The notes under the pieces: model-generated
Databases searched by the model: none
The model's input: the letters and a program-made list of their open reading frames with translations, nothing else
What the model was told of the DNA's origin: nothing
Assembly (NCBI GenBank): GCA_030847615.1
Contig: JAUMIR010000003.1
Location: 341,696,256-341,760,255 of the forward strand
Source: Gambelia wislizenii
Lineage: Eukaryota > Chordata > Lepidosauria > Squamata > Crotaphytidae
Length of the DNA: 64,000 nt
Direction: 5' to 3'
Part shown: positions 21,690 through 33,109 of the stretch, in pieces
Position numbering within the stretch: the first letter of the stretch is position 1
Layout of the letters: each line of letters starts with the position of its first letter
Made by a program: the position numbers and the translations under genes

Positions 21690-22245
21690 GCCTCAAAGCC
21701 AAGGTAGACTTGTATGGGAGAATTTAGTCCTTCAGATAGCCTGGACCCGAGCTGCGTAGATCATAAACAGTACTTTGAACTATGCCCAGAAACAAATCAG
21801 TCCCCAAGGGCATTGTTGTAACAAGGGAATTGTATGTTCCTTGTAACAAGTTCCAATCAACAGTTATTGTGTATAGCAGAGCTGAAGTTTCTGAACATTT
21901 TTCAAAGGCAGCCCCATACAGAACATGTTACAGTAATCCAAATCAGATATTACTAAACCATACGCCACTGTGGTCAGATCGGAATATTTCCAGGAATGGG
22001 TGCAACTGATCTACTATCTTTAACTCTGCAAATGCACTGCAAATCCTGGCCACTGCAGAACCTGTGTATCCAGTCTCTGGGTGGAATCCAGGAGTTCCTC
22101 TGAAAAACCTTTATCTTTAGAGGAAAGATAACTGCATCCAACACAGACTGAATCTCTGTTTCCTGATCTGCTTTTCAGCTGACCAAGAGCACCTTTTCCC
22201 TGTCTGGATTGAATTTCAATTTGCTTGCCCTGATTTAGTTTTCAT
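21690..22245 (-). mobile_element. L2 LINE fragment
   Basis: The right part near 22170-22240 encodes, on the minus strand, text resembling the post-RT L2 segment before a 3' UTR. The motif order matches 63265-63520 (GGGTGCAACTGATC, then CATCCA and CTGTCTGGATTGAA). Strongly diverged. Confidence 0.5.
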
Positions 22246-22336
22246 ATTCCATAAATGCACAATGTTTTGTGCGAAGCTTTTGATTGTTCTGAATTCACTG
22301 CCAATGAATTCCACTGAATGATCCCTAAGTATATGT

Positions 22337-22420
22337 TTATGTGCCTTCAAGTTGGCTGTTGACTCACACCAATGTAAAATCAATCACCCTTTCTTCAAAG
22401 GTGAGGCTTCCTATCAATGG
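22337..22420 (-). mobile_element. SINE tail fragment
   Basis: GTGCCTTCAAGTTGGCTGTTG followed by degraded core. The head type cannot be told. Confidence 0.55.
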
Positions 22421-22582
22421 CAGTTCCTCTCCATACCAACTGCAGGGCCCCATGTTGGAAGTGACAAAACCTTGTCTGGAGATTATTTCGTTGTGTCCCA
22501 ATAGTTTAATCAGTAATCTTGACACAACTTATGTTGGCATTAATGGAATTCAGTCTAGGTGCTAGCTATTGGATTGGACTAA

Positions 22583-23116
22583 GGAGATTATCAGACGATC
22601 CCTTTAAAACGTTCTTTTGCCAGCATAAAAAACCCACATTTTTATGCTGGCAAAAGAATGCTCCCCACTGCACTTACCTTCCTTTCTTGGCAAAGGCAGT
22701 CCCAGCACTAAAGAGGAAGTGAACGGAGCCCTGGGAAATTCATCGTGCGGGAAATTCAAAAATAAAAACAAAAAAAAGTTACACCAAGCACCTAGATACA
22801 CTTAAAAAGTCCCAAGTAACCCGGGGAGGATAATAAAAAGAGCGAAACTTACCTGGATGTCCTGATCTCACCCGGAAGTGTTTGTGCTGGAGCGGCCGTT
22901 GATGCTGCATTCACAAGAGTTAAATAGCCTGAGGTTTTGCACGCTGGCAATGATGGCACCAAATTGCAACAGGGGTATTTATTGACGGCTCGGCCTGTCA
23001 ATAGAAAGAAACACCATAATGACACCAGCAGAACGCAAAATGATGTCATTGTCTGATATTGGCGTCCTTTTGCATTCATCTGGCATCATTATGGCGCCAC
23101 ATATTTATTTGCTTCC
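22583..23116 (-). mobile_element. Harbinger-like three-hairpin MITE, copy B
   Basis: Left end GGAGATTATCAGACG after TAA. It contains the same three hairpins as copy A in reverse order: TTTTGCCAGCATAAA with its partner at the left, the GGAAGTGAACGGAGC remnant, and TTGACGGCTCGGCCTGTCAA near 22982. On the minus strand GGTAAGT occurs twice. The right end is degraded. Confidence 0.8.
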
Positions 23117-23360
23117 TTATAAATGGAATAACCTAAAGATAAAAATTTGCAATATCATAGATTTATATCCATAAATCTAGCCTGCACATTGGTCACCCAC
23201 CAAGTTTTTGAAAGGACCACACCAGCCAGTTTGGAAATGCCCACTCAACCATCTTTTTTGCAAGGCAAAGCTAACAGCAAAAGTCTGAGATTCATAAAGC
23301 TCTTAATGGAGTATGAGACATACTTGGCCTATGGTGGACTGCATTCAGGTTGGTGACAGA

Positions 23361-24090
23361 GAGGTTGTCTACACCAGTGAAAAGAAAACCCGTACTCACT
23401 TCATACCCGGTGCTGGTAGAACACACAGCATTCTTGAGGATTCAAATTTAATATGGTTCTTTTTTCATGTCTGGGTGATAAAATCATATTTTTTTTAAAA
23501 AAAATGTCCGTTTACCCTGCACTTTCCTGGAAAAAACAGTTTGTTGTACATGTACCCTGCAGTCTGAGTCAGCTTTGGTGTGGAGTTGGGGGGTAGTGGA
23601 GTTTTTGGTGGGTGGTACAGGTTGTTGGGAGGTTACCTGGGCCAGGCAGTCACCTGATCATTTCTGCCAGGAAAAGGTTCTTCCCTTGTTTGTATTTACA
23701 TTTCCCTGGTGTGCAGATGCCATTATTTTTTGAAGGTGCATTTATGCAGATACTTGCATATCAGTATTAATGAACCTCTGCCTATCAGCATTTGAACTCA
23801 ACCTGCCACATGACTTAATATGATGGCCAATGCCCTTTTACATGCATAATGGGAGGCGGGGGGAAAGTAGATGGGCCATGACTGTGTGGCTGAAAATAAC
23901 GTGAAGTATAGGACATGTGATCATAGCAGGGCCATCCTTTTACATTGAAGTGAGTTTGCCTGTGTGACTGGTAATACCTGCTCTCACTCACTTCACAATA
24001 AAAAGGATGTGTGCAGCATTAATGGAGTGACTGCAGATCAGGAAAATGTGATTTGAAGCAGACTTTTTTCACTGGTGTAGACAGCCCCTC
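23361..24090. mobile_element. 730-bp MITE with GTCTACACCAGTGAAAA ends
   Basis: Ends GAGGTTGTCTACACCAGTG and CACTGGTGTAGACAGCCCCTC are inverted. AGA flanks both sides (23358-23360 and 24091-24093). It is non-coding. A degraded relative begins at 51384. Confidence 0.7.
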
Positions 24091-24093
24091 AGA

Positions 24094-24657
24094 TAATTCT
24101 GAAGTCAATAGGATTTGTCAATAGATGTGTGTAGGATTGCACTGGTAATTAAAGCCAAAGGAGAGCTGCAGAACCAGTTCAACTGAACAATATTTTAAAT
24201 TATTAGCTGGATAATAATAACCCAGAATCTCCTTCCTGCTCAGAGGACACACCCAGAGAATCTGAGAACAATTGAAAGTGCTCAGAAAGGAAGGAAATAT
24301 GGCCATTCTGAAGAACCAATGCACAACAATGTTATGCACTCCACTGTTATGCACTCCACTGCTATGAACATGACAAAAGTGTGTTAAAAATATTTCAGTA
24401 CATTGTTTTAAGGTATTGTTGCTGGGGAGGGGCAGATCTTGACATACTGTTATGTTATTCCCTTATGGATAAAAGGCTTTGTTTATTCTATTGTGTGTAT
24501 GTGTGTGATTTTAATGCCTTGCTGTACCATAGCTAATGCAGAACAGGTTGGTCACACATTTTGGGAAAGGATATCAAATAGTAATAAACTGCTGAATTTT
24601 TAGAGAACTTCTCTATTGTCCCTGCTTCACAGTTCAGCATTGGTATTTGCTATAGTG
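24094..24657. other. Mostly unassigned
   Basis: A small dispersed-repeat piece near 24094-24150. No gene. Confidence 0.4.
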
Positions 24658-24658
24658 T

Positions 24659-24718
<60 letters not shown>

Positions 24719-24720
24719 TC
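24658..24720. repeat. (TTTC)n microsatellite
   Basis: About fifteen uninterrupted units, followed by a C-rich run. The lysine/glutamate frame across it is an artefact. Confidence 0.95.
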
Positions 24721-25261
24721 CCCCTCCCCCCAAAGGTGGGTTATAGCAGTGCAAATGAACTTGGAAGGAAGAAGTAAATTTCTAAAGTTTTTCTTTTTAC
24801 AGGACTTCACTGTCTGTTCTTTATGTTTAAAATAACATCTCTCAACAAATTCTTGATTGTCCATCCTTACAGATGCTAACTTTGCAACTCATGTTGATGG
24901 ATCTGCTTATTTTTCATTGGTTGAGCTTAGCCGAACGACTGTTCCATCTGCTGTCCAGGTGCTAACTGTTGATGAGCAACATCAAGGTCCTTACTTTTTC
25001 TCTTTATGGTTCTTTATCTTTAAACTAGAGGTGGACCAAACAGCCTTTCAAACAGAAGCCAGTCACAGAGCCACATGTGAATCAAAGTGTGATATCTGGT
25101 CTAACAAATCTCTGTAGGATCAGGACTTTCCAGGTATTCCTTCTGTCTTTCTTAGCCCTAAGCTGAGTGACTTCCATGCTGTATTCTAAAATCTTCTGCA
25201 ACTGAACACCACTTCCGATAGAGCCTAGTACCCACTAAGGTATCAAGTATGGAAAATACAT
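24721..25261. other. No recognisable gene or repeat
   Basis: The open frame at 24857-25117 shows no domain. Confidence 0.45.
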
Positions 25262-25366
25262 GGCCTACCAGATGCTGTTGAACTTGTATCAACTAGCATT
25301 CCTCACCATTGGCTATGCTGGCTAGAGGGTTCTTGGAGCTGCAGTTCAACATCAGAAGGGTGAGTA
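25262..25366. mobile_element. Short foldback MITE (hAT-like)
   Basis: Arms CAGATGCTGTTGAACT and CTGCAGTTCAACATC surround CTAGCATTCC...GGCTATGCTGGC. Relatives are at 46241 and 46735. Confidence 0.5.
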
Positions 25367-27315
25367 ATTATTAGTAAAGAAAAGATTTCCTGAAATCAAA
25401 TACTCTTTATTGAATTACAGGATAGAATCTGTAATAGAAAATATAAACTAGACACTACAGATGTTCAGTACCTACACAGCCATATAAACCCCTCAATAGA
25501 ACTATACCAAGTGTATTCTCCTTAGTACAGTCATGACAACACATTTTCCAGCTAGGAAAACTGTGTCTTATAGCAAATATATACTATTTTGTGTGTGGCT
25601 GGAAGTTTTGGACTGGCAGACCCATCGAGGACTTAGTTGATTTGAGTTTTCAGATGTATTGATTCAAAACACCACTTTTATTAATTAGCTCTTTTATGAC
25701 ACCCAGGTCTAGTGGCAACTCCTCATTCCTTGTGTTCCTCTCACTTCATTCTCTCTACAAGTAATGATCCCTTGCAAGTGACCTTTAAGACAGCAAAGGT
25801 CTTGTCTTGGTTTGACATATTTGATTTAATTGACAAATCAATGTTGCAGAAAGCACTGTCCAGCCCTGTGTCAATGCTGGCATCCTATTATACAGTGTGT
25901 GTGTGTGTGTGCGTGCGTGCGTTAAATATTAATATAAATTATAAAGTAGAATCAAAGCTATGAGGTTAAATTTATGTCACAGAGTAAAATCAAGGTTGAA
26001 AGCTTACATTTAAGTTGCAAAACTGAATATGGGTTCTGAGGCTGAGTTGCCTGTAAGAGGTGCCAAACAATCTGTGACATTTCTCCAGTTTCTCCTGTGA
26101 CACTTCTGCTGCATCAAGGGACATACATGTTGGAAAATATAGCTTGCAGTCCAATAAGTGGAAATGGTTTTGCTATTAAAGGATTAACTGAGAAGGCATA
26201 TGAGATGAGCTGATGTAACTTCCTGAAGTTTTGCTATTGGGGAATCTGGGATGAAGGGGAGTGTCTGAGTATTCTTCTTTGTTCCAGAAGCCATGATCCT
26301 TTAACAAACCGCATGGCCCTTTGAACTGAGAGGACCCCGAAAGGGGTGTCCTAAACATAGTTTTGTAACAATGTAGTTTTTAAGTATTTTTAGCTAGTTT
26401 TAGTTTGTTTTGATGGAGTTTTTGTGCCTGCCAAGAATGAGCTCTCTAAACTGTGAGTAAAGATGCTTGTGTACTTTTTAAACTAACTTTTGAGTCTTGA
26501 GTGGTTATTTTGCTAGTTAAACAACTTGGGAAAAGACAAAGGGTGTTTGGTTATTTGCTAAGCTGTGGTTTTACATGTATGCTAACATTCTGACGCTAGA
26601 TGCTGCTGCGTTTGCATTGAACTCTGCTAAGTTGGCTGTATTCTCCACTAATGTGTGACGTACAGTGTGGATGTTTAAACAGGGACAACATACCCTGATA
26701 TTTTAAACAGTGTATTTTATACACATTCCAATAATACATGTATCACATAGCTATGTCTCCCAAAGGTACCACTCTCTACAGAGACTGCTGGAGGTCTTGC
26801 AAGCTCTCTGCAGATGATGTCCCTGCAGTGCATCCAGTTACAAGAAAACAGCTGGATGCATCTCTACTCGCCTCCCTCTCTCTGACAAAATTGAAATAGC
26901 CGTGTGGAGGGGAGCATTTATGGTCGCTGTGTGGTCAGAACACAATTCCAGCCTAAACAATGACCATAAAAGTGAGTTTGCATTGGCATATGTCTGACAT
27001 ACACCACTGTAATTCACACACAGGATTCCAGCCTTATACTTGTTTTAAAAGAGATCAGTTAATAATCTGTCATGAGTCTTTTGAGACAGTTTAGTTGCTT
27101 TGTCTTGAATTCAGTTCAGCCATTCTTTTCTATTCATATTTTTGGCACCTAATGTTCTTTTTAAATGAAATAATAAGAAGAGGTTAAAATCTTCTGAACC
27201 AGTTTTAATTGAGAGGGTATACAATTTGATCTGATAACATCTTAGATCCTTTCTCCTATTCTTGCAGCCTGTACCAAAAGTCCATATATTACAGCCACCA
27301 CTGTTAGCTTTCTTT
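25367..27315. other. Mostly unassigned; (TG)n and an uncertain LTR-like part
   Basis: A (TG)n run lies at 25896-25912. The segment 26128-26522 begins TGTTGG and ends TTAAACA with LTR-like composition, but I found no target duplication. No gene recognised. Confidence 0.35.
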
Positions 27316-27378
27316 GCTGTTGTTAACTGCCATCAAGTCAATTTTTACTTATGTCATGAGTCTTCTCACCAGCCATAC
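27316..27378 (-). mobile_element. SINE tail fragment
   Basis: TGTTGTTAACTGCCATCAAGTC resembles a degraded SINE tail and is cut by the next MITE. Confidence 0.4.
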
Positions 27379-27381
27379 TAA

Positions 27382-27953
27382 GGAGATTATCGGATGCAGC
27401 TAATGCGGCGCCAGAATAACGACAACGAAACACAAAAGGATGCCAATATCACATGACATTGTCCTTTGCGTTCCGCTATCGTTATTCTGGTGTTTCTTTT
27501 TATTGATGGGCTGAATTGTGAATAGATCTTCTGTCCTGTTTTGGTGCCGGCATTGCTGGCGTGTGAAACTGGCCATTTAACTCACGTGAGTGCAGCGTCA
27601 ATGGCCGGTCTGGCGCAAACACTTCCAGGTGAGATTGCGACATCCAGGTAAGTGACACACTTTTTAAAACCTTCCCTGGTTTACTTGGAAGTTTTAAAGT
27701 GTGTGTATGTGCTTTTTGTCACTTTTAATGTTTTATTTTTTGTTTTATGTTTGAATTTCCTGCGCAATGAAGTCTTGTGGGATTTCAAACAAGGAAGAGA
27801 ATGGGGCTTCATTCACTTCCTCTTCATTGCCGTTGAAGCCTTCTGCCAGGAGAGAAGGTAAGTGCAGTGGGGAGCGTCCTTTTGCTGGCATAAAAATGGA
27901 TATTTTTTTATGCTGGTGAAAGAACGTTTAAAGGGGATCATTTGATAAAGTCC
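27382..27953 (+). mobile_element. Harbinger-like three-hairpin MITE, copy D
   Basis: Ends GGAGATTATCGGATG and CATTTGATAAAGTCC, TAA on the left and CAA on the right. It carries CAGGTAAGT with GTAAGT at 27648-27653, and a second GTAAGT at 27858-27863. The middle hairpin (GGAAGAGAATGG... CATTCACTTCC) and the GCTGGCATAAAA hairpin are visible. Confidence 0.8.
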
Positions 27954-28020
27954 CAAGAATAGACTGATTTGGTTTCAATACATTTATAAACAAATATTAC
28001 AATAATTTAGTGTGACATAT

Positions 28021-28482
28021 AGAATCATTGAATCATAGAGTTAGAAGAGGGCACAAGGGCAATCTAGTCCAACCCCCTGCCATGCAGGAATACCCAATCA
28101 AAGCACTCCTGACAGATGACCATCCAGCCTCTGTTTACAAACCTCCAAAGAAGGAGACTCCACCACACTCTGAGGCAGTGTATTCCACTTCCAAACAGCT
28201 CTTACTGTCAGGATGTTCTTCCTAATGTTTAGGTGGAATCTCTTGTCCTGTAGTTTGAATCCATTGCTCTAAGTTCTAGTCTCTGGAGCAGCAGAGAACA
28301 GGCTTGCTCCATCCTCAGTATGACATCCCTTCAAATATTTAAACATGGCTATCATGTCCCCTCTTAAGCTTCTCTTCCCCAGGCTAAACATACCCAGCTC
28401 CCTAAGCTGCTCCTCATAGGGCATGGCTTCCAGACCTCCCACATTTGGGTCGCCCTCCTTTGCACATGCTCCAGCTTGTCAA
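28021..28482 (-). mobile_element. CR1 LINE 3' end
   Basis: Octamer-type tail at 28021 through the CR1 C-terminal coding part. It is 5' truncated after the 'LEHVQRRAT' segment at 28482. Confidence 0.85.
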
Positions 28483-29165
28483 TATACATGGCATGAAAAC
28501 CACACAACTGAGAAATTAGTATACTACGAGGGAACAATGAGGTGACTGAACAGGATAGAACGAACATTTTGGCCACCATGGTGCCATCTATGTTTACAGA
28601 AATGTTCCCACAGGAAAGGAGACTAACATTGTATGTTAGAAAGAAACAGAGCTGGATTCTCTGAATTTGCCATTTGCAGTCATGGCAACACAGATTTCAG
28701 ATCCCCTCTCTTCACTTTGCCAAATTATTTACTTAAACACAGCCTACAGTGGAAGCTGAGCATTAAGATATACATGTTATTTACTTCTCTTTAATTCAAA
28801 ATGTCCTGTAATTAAAGTTAATGATGCTGTTCTTTGATACCTTGTGGGAAGATATTTAAAATTCCATTACAGAGGTACTGGAGGGAGTCATAATTTTTCC
28901 TCTCTGTTTAAATGGTAGTCAAAGAATTTTAAAACTACCTGTTCAAAGCACTTTAAGTGACCAAATGGAAATATTGGTTGCTGATACTGTCTGTTGCTTA
29001 GAGTTTGTTGATATTTACCTTCATTTGTGAATGGATGCTTATACAGTCAACCTGAGCAAACTGTACCATATTTTCTGAGCATATTTCAAAACTTATGTAA
29101 AGTACACATATCAACTGGCATCCTGTCAGTGGCATACGTAGATCTCAGTTAACCCTACATCTGTG
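28483..29165. other. No recognisable gene or repeat
   Basis: Nothing supported. Confidence 0.5.
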
Positions 29166-29167
29166 TA

Positions 29168-29846
29168 CCATATATTCCTGCATACAAGACTACTTTTTAA
29201 CACTTGAAAATCTCCTCAAAAGTGGTGGGGGGTGGTCTTATACCCCAGTAGACCTTTTCCCCTGCTGTGAGAATGATTGAAGTGTAAAATTGCCTGGGCA
29301 GTTTTCCTAGCAGATCCTTCCTCCTGCTGTGAGAATGACTGCTTTGCCTTTGAAGAGTTAAATGGCCCTCCATTTAGCTCAGGAGAGTCAAAATGATGTT
29401 TCTTTTCAGGACAAGTTAGCCTAAAATTAGAATTTCTGGATTCAAACCTATCATTTTCATCAAGTTTTGTCTATGGTGAAATTCTCTTGTCTGCCAATGT
29501 GGCTCTAAAATCATTAATGTGCTCATTCATTAATGTGCTCATTCAAAAAATTTGGTATTTGATAGCTTCATATTAACCATCTTACAGTATTAATGCAACC
29601 TTACTTTCCAAAGATTGAACACCACAGAGATTTTTCAAAGTATCCCATGCTTTCTTAGCTGTTCTCAGTCCTTTAATTTCACAGACTATTCCATCATCTA
29701 CAGCCACTGAGCTGGCTGGCTGGTGGGGGACAGGCTTTCCAGCCAGGTGGCTGGCTGGCTGGGGGTGGGGCAAACTGTATATTTTAACTTACAAATTGGG
29801 GGGTCGTCTTATGCGCCCAGTCGTCTTATGCACCGGAATATACAGG
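29168..29846. mobile_element. TA-flanked MITE with a retroelement insert
   Basis: Ends CCATATATTCCTGCATACAAG and GCACCGGAATATACAGG are imperfect inverted repeats with TA on both sides (29166-29167 and 29847-29848). Repeated GTCGTCTTATGC/GGTCTTATACC text occurs near both ends. The centre holds a copia gag relic. Confidence 0.65.
29395..29740 (-). pseudogene. Copia-type gag relic
   Basis: The minus frame at 29582-29773 reads VDDGIVCEIKGLRTAKKAWD, then TLKNL. That is the UBN2-type gag pattern of Ty1/copia retrotransposons. Downstream, another frame reads MNEHINDFRATLADK, the expected next gag segment. Frame shifts separate them. No protease, integrase or RT is present. Confidence 0.6.
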
Positions 29847-29904
29847 TATGTCTATTTTTGGCGGTTTCAGAGGTTGGTATTCCCTTCCTTTAAGCAAATC
29901 TGTG

Positions 29905-30715
29905 CTTAACTCCGTTTAGCAGTTCACCTACCTGGGAAGCACCATCTCCTCAGATGCCAAGATTGACAAAGAGATCGATCACAGATTAACAAAGGCATAT
30001 ATCACATTTGGAAGACTTTACAAAAGAGTCTGGAGTAACAAACACCTGAGGCGAAGCACAAAAATCAGTGTGTATAGAGCCATTGTACTGTCTATTCTCC
30101 TTTATGGGTTTGAAACATGGGTCACCTATCGCCAACACTTACGACTCCTCAAATGCTTTAATCAGTGCTGTATACGTACAATCCTAAATATACACTGGAC
30201 TATGTGATGAATGTTGCTGTCCTTGAGCAAGCAGGGATCACCAGCATTGAGGCCATGATATTGAGAACGCAGCTGTGCTGGGCAGGGCACGTTTCTAGGA
30301 TGGAGGACTATCGCCTCCCCAAAATAGTACTCTACAGTGAACTTGCCATGAGTCAGCGTAAGAGGGGCACTCCAAAAAAGCAATACAAGGATTCCCTGAA
30401 GCAACATCTCAGGCTTGGCCAAATTGATCACCAACAATGGTCCGCCCTGGCCTCACATCAGGAGGCATGGAGACGCACTATCCACAATGCTGCAGCCTTA
30501 TTTGAGAACTCACGCTGAACAAGTCTTGAAGAGAAACGACAACGCAGAAAGAATCACAACCCGGAAACATCACCCAAGGAGCCCCTCTGCTGTGCTTTCT
30601 GCAACCGGACTTGTCTATCTCAGATTGGCCTTTTCAGTCATCAGCGCGCTTGCAGAAAGCGCGGGATGAGTCCTTCCTGAATCTTTGTTTGCGAAGAAAA
30701 GCCAGAGATTCCCTT
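29905..30715 (+). pseudogene. LINE ORF2 C-terminal part, copy 1
   Basis: Frames read FTYLGSTISSDAKIDKEI, then VYRAIVLSILLYGFETW, then (30165-30518) a segment with ILRTQLCWAGHVSRMEDYRLP. A further frame ends in a cysteine/histidine cluster (CNRTC...GLFSH) after 30580. This is the post-RT region of a non-LTR retrotransposon. I cannot fix its clade. Stops and frameshifts are present. Three other 3' copies lie at 36345, 44827 and 55182. Confidence 0.75.
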
Positions 30716-31238
30716 CCTCCCTCTACAGTGACCAAAGCCTCCTTCCACCTATCATAGAGCCATTGAAGCTACAGCCATTTTTGACTGGAGGAGAATGAGA
30801 AAGGGATTATAGTAATATCTGGCTAGGTCCCTGTAGCCAGACACAAAATTATTACCTCAGCCAGTGAGACCTACAGAGGATGGCAGCAGGCCTTTACGCA
30901 ATTGTTTTGTGTCTGGCTACGGGAACGTGGCCACATGCTTTTGCGATCTCTCCTGTATTCTTCTAGGCACAAATAGTTGGGTGGAGGTCAGTGGCAATAT
31001 GGTAGGTCCGGTAGGTGATAAATGATTCAGTGCAGCATAGTTCTGGTGTAGCATAATTCAACAGTGTGTTGGCCAACTTGTGTTTATACATTCCTTAGTT
31101 ACTTGAAGCAGTTTCCCAAATTACAGTTCACCACATGTTGCTATCATTTACTTGGTTATTTTATTTGCCATTTTACACTTCCTCGAGTGACATACAACAA
31201 AATTGAAACAAAGTGGTCATAAACAGTATGATGATCAA
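30716..31238. other. No recognisable gene or repeat
   Basis: Nothing supported. Confidence 0.5.
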
Positions 31239-31241
31239 TAA

Positions 31242-31572
31242 GGAAATTTTCACATGGGGAAATTATTCCCCGGAGAGATCGGGACAGAAATGGGGCTGTT
31301 CTGGAAGCAGCACCATGTTTTGCATGCCCCTTCCCTCTCCTGATCTTCCGTCATCCTCATGCCGTGCTCGTTCTATTTCTATTTATTAACGATGAATTCT
31401 CGTTAATAAAAAATCGCAGAACCTAGCGGGAAGGAAATAGAACGAGCACAGTGTGAGGATGACGCGAGATCGGGAGAGGGAAGTGGGCGTGCAAAATGCG
31501 GCACTGCTTCGAGAACAGCCCCACTGCTGTCCTGATCTCCCCAGGGAATTATTTCCCCATGTGAAAATCTCC
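31242..31572. mobile_element. Full-length foldback MITE, TAA duplication
   Basis: Ends GGAAATTTTCACATGGGGAA and TTCCCCATGTGAAAATCTCC, flanked by TAA (31239-31241 and 31573-31575). The whole 331 bp folds into one long stem around TTATTAACGATGAATTCTCG at about 31383. TAA duplication is typical of PIF/Harbinger. Confidence 0.85.
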
Positions 31573-31862
31573 TAAGGCAACAAGAACAACATTAATGTTA
31601 TGGCTACCATGTTTCATTGATGCATACGGTAGATTAAAGTTCTTTTGTTTTAAAGAGGCACTCTTAAACACCTTCTTAAATTATTCATTCCTCTTCTTGC
31701 TCAGGCAATAGGAAATATTTCTTCAATGTTATTATCTGCTGTAGTGTGCAGGTAAAACAGTATGACTTTTGCTTCAGAATTCTAGTTTTCACTATTGTAC
31801 AAAATTATACAAACTATATCAGTTCCTTAATTTATTGTTGTTGAGTGCCCTCAAGTCATTTC

Positions 31863-32474
31863 TGTCAGGAGTTGGTGACTGAACCCTAAGTTTTAAAATG
31901 GCCAAACAACTGCAGAAATCATGCTGAGTCATGATGACTGACTCCATGAACTACCAGTCATGCTAATCATGCCACCGCTGCATGAGAAGGGTTACATCAT
32001 GAGAAGGGTTACTAGAGTACAAAGCCATGTAGTATGGAAATCTGATGCAATGTAACCATGTGCTTGGGTAAGCCAATGCTGTGCTGAGATGTATATAAGT
32101 GAGCCAGAATAGTGTTCATTCTCTTAGAATCATAGAATCATAGAATTGTAGAGTTGGAAGCGACCACGAGGGCCATTCAGTCCAGTCCAACCCCCTGCCA
32201 TGCAGGAATAAACAATCAAAGCATCCCTGACAGATGGCCATCCAGCCTCTGTTTAAAGACTTCCAAGGAAGCTCTTCCTATAATCCTGTGATGCATAACG
32301 CTTTGCCTGTAAATACTGTGAATAGTTGAAACTACTTTGAAGATTAAAGCACCTCCTGCTCTCTGGATGCCAAACACTCTGTGTGTGAGTATTCTTGGGA
32401 AAGGGTTGCTACCAAGTCTGCTGAGACAGTTTTTGGCTTCTGCTGGGGACTGAATGTCCTGTCATCCCCTGACA
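31863..32474 (+). mobile_element. Solo LTR with internal CR1 fragment
   Basis: Begins TGTCAGG and ends CCTGACA (perfect 7-bp inverted ends, TG...CA). It is flanked by ATTTC and GTTTC, a 5-bp duplication with one change. It has CCAAT at 32073-32077, a TATA box TATATAAG at 32092-32099 and ATTAAA at 32343-32348, in U3-R-U5 order. About 460 bp without the CR1 insert. It is an LTR left by recombination of an endogenous retrovirus or gypsy-type element. No internal genes remain. Confidence 0.8.
32126..32272 (-). mobile_element. Short CR1 tail inserted in the LTR
   Basis: Octamer tail ATAGAATCATAGAATTG through CCATCCAGCCTCTG. It stops after about 147 bp and is younger than the LTR. Confidence 0.8.
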
Positions 32475-33109
32475 GTTTCTGACCTATGGCGACCTTAAGG
32501 TGACTCTATCATGTGGTTTTCTTGGCAAGATTTGTTCAGAGAGGGTTTGCCTTTGCCTTTCTCTGAGTCTGAGAGAGTGTCACTTGTTCAAGGTCATCCA
32601 GTGGGTTTCCATGGCTCAGCAGGGGTTCAAACCCTGTTTTCCAGAGCTCAAATCAACTGGGTTCGATTTGAACCCAGATTTGAACAACTGATGAATCAGA
32701 GATAAAAAGAGTAATCAGATGAAAAAGCAAACAAGGTTCCTGTACCTTTAATGGTGATGTGGAAAAGAGTTCCATCAGATGAAGGCTACATGACTCAGAG
32801 CACCTCCAGATTGGGGGAAAATAAATCATATGTTTTGTTCCTGTACAAACCAAATTTATTTGGGAGATCCATGTGAGTTTTCTACATCCCAAAATATTGC
32901 CTGAGAAGTCCCAGCATTACCAAGGAATTTTCATTCCACTCCCCCAGTTGGTACTCTCCGAAATGAAATTTGCCTGTATGTTTGCACTATCTTGGAAGCA
33001 GTAAAGATGAATGCTGCTAGTGAACACAGCCTTTGTTTCCAAGACACAGATTCAAAAGAGATCAAGCAAGGAAAAGAGGAATGTTAGCATTCCAACAAAA
33101 TGATTCTAA

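Larger units (their letters stand above)
31835..32690 (-). mobile_element. tRNA-headed SINE split by a solo LTR
   Basis: The tail lies at 31835-31862 (TTGTTGTTGAGTGCCCTCAAG). The rest resumes at 32475 (CTGACCTATGGCGACC) and runs to about 32690. The LTR lies exactly between. Confidence 0.8.

Noticed and set aside
24634..24864. Charged repetitive protein frame
   Set aside because: It is a translation of the (TTTC)n microsatellite.
26128..26522. Possible solo LTR (TGTTGG...TTAAACA)
   Set aside because: No target duplication, no clear TATA or polyadenylation pair, and no second copy in the window.
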